Source of the DNA: an uncultured Collinsella sp.
Lineage (GTDB): Bacteria > Actinomycetota > Coriobacteriia > Coriobacteriales > Coriobacteriaceae
DNA: 8,571 bases
Direction: 5' to 3'
Assembly (NCBI GenBank): GCA_902494135.1
Contig: CABUSE010000053.1
Coordinates: forward strand, 1 to 8,571
Part shown: positions 5,846 through 8,571 of the stretch, one piece after another
How positions within the stretch are numbered: the first letter of the stretch is position 1
Layout of the letters: every line of letters starts with the position of its first letter
Notes under the pieces: model-generated
The model's database searches: none
The model's input: the letters and a program-made list of their open reading frames with translations, nothing else
What the model was told of the DNA's origin: nothing
Position numbers and translations under genes: made by a program

Positions 5846-6062
5846 GATATGCGCCCATGTTTTAGGCAAGTGGTAAAAAACCGCAGGATAGACGGGATAA
5901 AACGTTTAACCATCTCATTAGCTTCTCACATTCTTGCCGCAGTTTTATGCAAGCCGTCTTCCCCGATTGGTGCCCATTGCTGTTTGGGACCCTCTGCGCG
6001 ATTACGGCTACGGCACGACGGGTAAGAACGGAGCATCTGCAACGTCATCGCTAGGAGAACCT
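5846..6062. other. Gene-free region before the nitroreductase
   Basis: Together with the preceding repeat, this makes 295 bases between the divergent small gene and the nitroreductase. It is more AT-rich at its left end, and a reading frame open from 5934 into the nitroreductase has no supporting start signal. I see no riboswitch motif, tRNA or convincing promoter. A weak five-base stem (5933-5937 with 5949-5953) and a short GTGGT/ACCGC stem around the A-run near 5875 are the only structures noted. Confidence 0.5.
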
Positions 6063-6584
6063 ATGGAGACCATCGAAGCGCTCATCCATCGCCGTAGCTG
6101 CCGCAACTACAGCGATCGCCCCGTCGAAGCCGAAAAGCTCGCACGCATTATCGAGGCAGGCCAGTACGCGCCCAGCGGCATGGGCCGCCAGCCGGTGACG
6201 TTTGTCGCCGTTACCGACCCCGCGACCGTCGAGCGCCTCTCGCAGCTCAATGCGCAAGTCATGGGCAGCAACGGCGACCCCTTCTACGGTGCCAAAACGG
6301 TTGTGGTGGTACTGGTCGACCGCAGCGTGCCCACGCATCTGGAAGACGGTTCGCTTGCCATGGGCAACCTGCTCAATGCTGCCTATGCGCTGGGCGTTGA
6401 TTCGTGCTGGATTCATCGCGCCCACGAGGTTTTCGATTCGCCCGAGGGTCTCGAACTGCTGGCCAGCTGGGGTCTGCCCGCCGATGGAAGCCTGCGCGGC
6501 GTCGGCAACTGCATTCTGGGCTATGCCGAGGACGTGCTTCCCGAGGCCAAGCCCCGCCGCGACAACGTGGTGTATGTAATGTAG
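6063..6584 (+). CDS. Nitroreductase-family FMN oxidoreductase
   Basis: Cytoplasmic FMN-dependent oxidoreductase of 173 residues, in the short single-domain class. These enzymes use NAD(P)H to reduce nitroaromatics, quinones or related acceptors; the physiological substrate here is unknown. The N-terminal FMN-phosphate motif is RRSCRNYSDRPV (10-21), followed by the helix EKLARIIEAGQYAPSGMGRQP (about 24-44) typical of the family. GSLAMGNLLNAAYALGVDSCWI (about 96-117) forms the core helix at the dimer interface. The C-terminal GYAEDVLPEAKPRRDNVVYV region matches the family ending, where GYP/GYA precedes a Pro-Lys-Pro-Arg/Lys stretch. The ATG at 6063 follows AGGAG by five bases; an in-frame ATG at 5934 has no such site. 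The gene stands alone on its strand, with a hairpin after its stop. There is no sign of truncation. Confidence 0.92.
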   Translation: METIEALIHRRSCRNYSDRPVEAEKLARIIEAGQYAPSGMGRQPVTFVAVTDPATVERLSQLNAQVMGSNGDPFYGAKTVVVVLVDRSVPTHLEDGSLAMGNLLNAAYALGVDSCWIHRAHEVFDSPEGLELLASWGLPADGSLRGVGNCILGYAEDVLPEAKPRRDNVVYVM

Positions 6585-6589
6585 GAAGG

Positions 6590-6613
6590 TCCGCCGTTCG
6601 GTAGAACGGCGGA
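6590..6613. terminator. Hairpin between convergent nitroreductase and LCP genes
   Basis: TCCGCCGTTC (6590-6599) pairs perfectly with GAACGGCGGA (6604-6613) around a GGTA loop, midway between the two convergent stop codons. Neither side has a clean T-tract (ACAATCT on +, CCTTCCT on -), so it is a probable bidirectional terminator of modest strength. Confidence 0.6.
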
Positions 6614-6618
6614 ACAAT

Positions 6619-7896
6619 CTAGTCGACAGGATGATAGAACGTATCGACGACCGTCTGCTTTACGTTGTCTTGGTCCAGGTAGAACTCGGCAAAGGTGTCG
6701 CCCTGCTGCATGGTGCCCTGCAGCGTCACGACATCAAACGAGGTCAGGCCGTGCTCGAGCATCGTGGTCGCCAGGTAGCTAAACTCATCGAGGCCCAAAT
6801 TGGTCCACGTATAGTCGCCCATCGTCTGGTACAAGTTGATTAGCACGGCCGGATTGCTCTTGGCGCTGTTGAGCACCTTGGCCGCGAACGCCTGCACATA
6901 GCTCACCTGACGCGCCGTACGATCGAGCGACGAGGTCAGCTCCGTGGTATCGCGCCACTGCACGTACTTCTCGGCCGAGGTTCCAAACAGCGTCGTCTCC
7001 TGCCCCTCAACCGCTGCCGTGCCCGGCACGGTCTGTGTCGGCACGAGCGTCACGCCGCCAATAGAATCATTGATAGGCGCCACACCCTCAATGTTGAGCG
7101 TGTAGTAATAGTCGACCGGAATGTTGTCGAGCACACGCGAAGCGGCAGCGGCCGTCAGCGCCGAGGAATTGTCGCCGTCGGTGCCATAGGCAAACTGCAG
7201 GCACAGCTGCTCGGTCACCTGGCCGGCAAATGACCCATTGGAATATGTGTCCACGGCAACCATGCTATCGCGCGGGATAACAATGCCGCGTGCCTCACCC
7301 GTATCAGTATTGAGCGCCACAACCATCACGGTATCGGACTGCCCCTTCTGGGTACCGTCATCGTTATTGCGGCCATCAAAGCCGATAAACGCCACCGTGG
7401 CCATATGCTTGTTGAGCGCATACTTCTTGCCGTTATAGGTAATGGTGTCGCCCTTGGCCTTAATGACCTTCTGGGTCTTTTCCTCAATCTTCTTTTTGCC
7501 TTGGTTCACGCTGTGATTCACAAAGCCCCAGCCGGCAGCAGCAACCGCACCAATCACGAGCAGCACGATCAGCAGCGTGCGGATACGGCGGCGGCGCTTG
7601 ATGTGTCTAATCGACTCTTTGGAGCGTCGACGACGCTGAGGTCCCGCCTCATCAAGCGAAGGCCACTCTGCCTCATCAACAGGCTGCGCCGCAGCTTCAT
7701 CGGTCTTTGCCGATGCGTCGGACGGAGCCTCGGCCTTGCTCTGGGATTTTTCGTCAGGTTGAGGCGTCGGGGCGCCTTTGGTCTCCCATTGAGGCTCGAC
7801 AGGCTCCGCCACATCCTGAACCTGCTGCTCGGAATTGTTTACTTGATTTTCGTCGGGATCCACCGCATCGATAAAGTGCTTGCCACGGGGGTTCAT
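6619..7896 (-). CDS. LCP (LytR-CpsA-Psr) family cell-envelope protein
   Basis: Membrane-anchored extracellular enzyme of a family that transfers lipid-linked glycopolymers to peptidoglycan or, in some actinobacteria, to protein. The 425 residues comprise a disordered cytoplasmic N-terminus (1-87) rich in Glu, Gln, Pro, Ala and Asp, a basic patch (88-106), one membrane helix (about 106-125) and a juxtamembrane Lys-rich stretch. The LCP domain (about 165-345) shows FIGFDGR (170-176), QSDTVMV (186-192), IPRD (207-210), NDSIGGV (276-282), WRD (314-316) and LDRTARQ (324-330). Gln replaces the usual Arg in the RSD motif (Gln186) and the first Arg of the RxR motif (Gln313). The GQSDT and QLCLQFAYG wording resembles a subfamily I recall from Clostridia. 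A C-terminal region of about 80 residues follows. Its ATG lies two bases after the sortase stop, so the two are cotranscribed. AGGAGA lies 11 bases upstream. Confidence 0.88.
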   Translation of the reverse strand: MNPRGKHFIDAVDPDENQVNNSEQQVQDVAEPVEPQWETKGAPTPQPDEKSQSKAEAPSDASAKTDEAAAQPVDEAEWPSLDEAGPQRRRRSKESIRHIKRRRRIRTLLIVLLVIGAVAAAGWGFVNHSVNQGKKKIEEKTQKVIKAKGDTITYNGKKYALNKHMATVAFIGFDGRNNDDGTQKGQSDTVMVVALNTDTGEARGIVIPRDSMVAVDTYSNGSFAGQVTEQLCLQFAYGTDGDNSSALTAAAASRVLDNIPVDYYYTLNIEGVAPINDSIGGVTLVPTQTVPGTAAVEGQETTLFGTSAEKYVQWRDTTELTSSLDRTARQVSYVQAFAAKVLNSAKSNPAVLINLYQTMGDYTWTNLGLDEFSYLATTMLEHGLTSFDVVTLQGTMQQGDTFAEFYLDQDNVKQTVVDTFYHPVD

Positions 7897-7898
7897 GA

Positions 7899-8571
7899 CT
7901 ATTTTGTCTCCTGGTCGCTTGTTAACACACCGCTGACAATATAGCGCGAATTGCCCTGCGAGCTATCGAGCATGCAGGTGCTCAACTGCACAATCTTACT
8001 ATCTGCATCAAGTGTCACGCCGTCACGTACATTTTTGAGCAATGCGTCCGGATTACAGACCGAATTAAAGTAGTCCTGGCGCACGACGGGATCGGCAAAG
8101 TTAAATGAGTTGAGAATGTGGCGATCGTCATACTGGTAAGCCGAGACAATCTTGTACTTCAAGATATGGCCGGGCGTGTAGATGAAGAACTCGGTATTCT
8201 CGTTAAAGAAGTCCGCATCCTCAAAGTTATGCAAGTTGTGGAACACGCCACCGTTCACATGTCCGTAGACCACCGTCACGGGATCGCTAAAGTCGCGGGC
8301 ATTGGCCATCTGGCTAAACGCGGTGCCGTAGGGGTCGTACTTGCCATCCTTGTCGTGGTCCAGATAAAACAGGTCGTCCGTCGTGCTCTGCAGCAAGGGC
8401 GTGTTGATATCCGCACCCGGAATGTAGAGCCACGCATAGATATCAGCATTCTCTTGAATGAGCGGAGCGAAGTCGATGGGGTTGTCCGGCAGCTCCTTGC
8501 CCTTTGATTCGACCTTCGTGGCGGGCTTGCCTGTTGCACTCATCTCCTCGGCGCGCTGCTGCTCTAGATGA
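7899..8571 (-). CDS. Class B sortase, 5' end beyond the window
   Basis: Membrane-anchored cysteine transpeptidase that cleaves a sorting signal and joins the protein to the cell wall or to another subunit. Counting from the in-frame ATG at 8543, the catalytic set is His95 (VVYGHVNGG), Cys190 (VQLSTCM) and Arg200 (NSRYIVSGVL). NADIYAWLYIPGADINTPLLQ (32-52), followed by the YL-DHD region, is typical of class B. ATG 8543 is probably not the true start: GAGGAG abuts it with no spacing, the frame stays open through nine more codons to the window edge, and the 214-residue version lacks the N-terminal membrane helix that class B sortases have. I therefore annotate it as partial to 8571. It precedes the LCP gene by two bases in the same transcript. 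No substrate with an obvious sorting signal is visible in the window. Confidence 0.9.
   Translation of the reverse strand, partial: HLEQQRAEEMSATGKPATKVESKGKELPDNPIDFAPLIQENADIYAWLYIPGADINTPLLQSTTDDLFYLDHDKDGKYDPYGTAFSQMANARDFSDPVTVVYGHVNGGVFHNLHNFEDADFFNENTEFFIYTPGHILKYKIVSAYQYDDRHILNSFNFADPVVRQDYFNSVCNPDALLKNVRDGVTLDADSKIVQLSTCMLDSSQGNSRYIVSGVLTSDQETK

Noticed and set aside
5870..5900. Weak minus-strand terminator near the six-T run
   Set aside because: The stem before the T-run is only three base pairs and no gene ends there.
5806..5911. Similar GATAAA-CGTT blocks at 5806-5821 and 5896-5911 as a repeated regulatory site
   Set aside because: The match needs gaps and mismatches and could be chance in an AT-rich intergenic stretch.
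5934..6062. Extended nitroreductase start at 5934
   Set aside because: No ribosome site precedes it, while AGGAG sits five bases before ATG 6063, where the family's N-terminal motif begins.

Overview
The window looks like a chromosomal stretch from a high-GC, Gram-positive gut-type actinobacterium, most likely Coriobacteriia and possibly Collinsella. That placement is an inference from the G+C-rich coding bias, strong GGAGG-type ribosome binding sites, a class B sortase next to a LytR-CpsA-Psr (LCP) protein, and the style of the exporter and acetyltransferase. No marker gene proves it. Seven genes are well supported and one of them runs off the right edge.

Layout, left to right. Positions 1-240 are non-coding or edge sequence with a possible folded element. 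cysE (serine O-acetyltransferase, + strand, 241-945) comes next and ends at a strong hairpin terminator (982-1020). A three-gene minus-strand operon converges on that terminator. It is transcribed right to left as a MarR-family regulator (5296-4796), the degenerate half of a heterodimeric ABC exporter (4808-3072) and its consensus half (3070-1055). The genes overlap or nearly touch. Upstream is an orphan 96-residue protein gene (5767-5477, minus) with its own strong terminator (5413-5449). A gene-free stretch of 295 bases containing a perfect 10-bp inverted repeat separates it from a short nitroreductase (+, 6063-6584). The right end is a minus-strand cell-envelope pair: a class B sortase (from beyond the window edge to 7899) followed 2 bases later by an LCP protein (7896-6619). 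A hairpin at 6590-6613 separates this pair from the nitroreductase.

How the parts work together. The MarR-exporter unit is the best-resolved system. Its promoter (TTGACG, 17 bp, TAATCT) has a near-palindromic site filling the spacer. A second copy with an identical 14-bp core lies just after the expected transcription start. This predicts a self-repressed, ligand-inducible exporter operon. The two ABC subunits split their ATPase residues as in the TM287/288 type: one has Asp and Gln in place of the catalytic Glu and switch His but a canonical signature, and the other has Glu and His but a deviant signature. The sortase-LCP pair suggests a coupled step in anchoring or glycosylating surface protein. 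I see no mobile element, CRISPR array, tRNA or rRNA. I found no clearly new system; the most distinctive local features are the operator architecture, the long charged extension on one exporter subunit and the divergent LCP protein.
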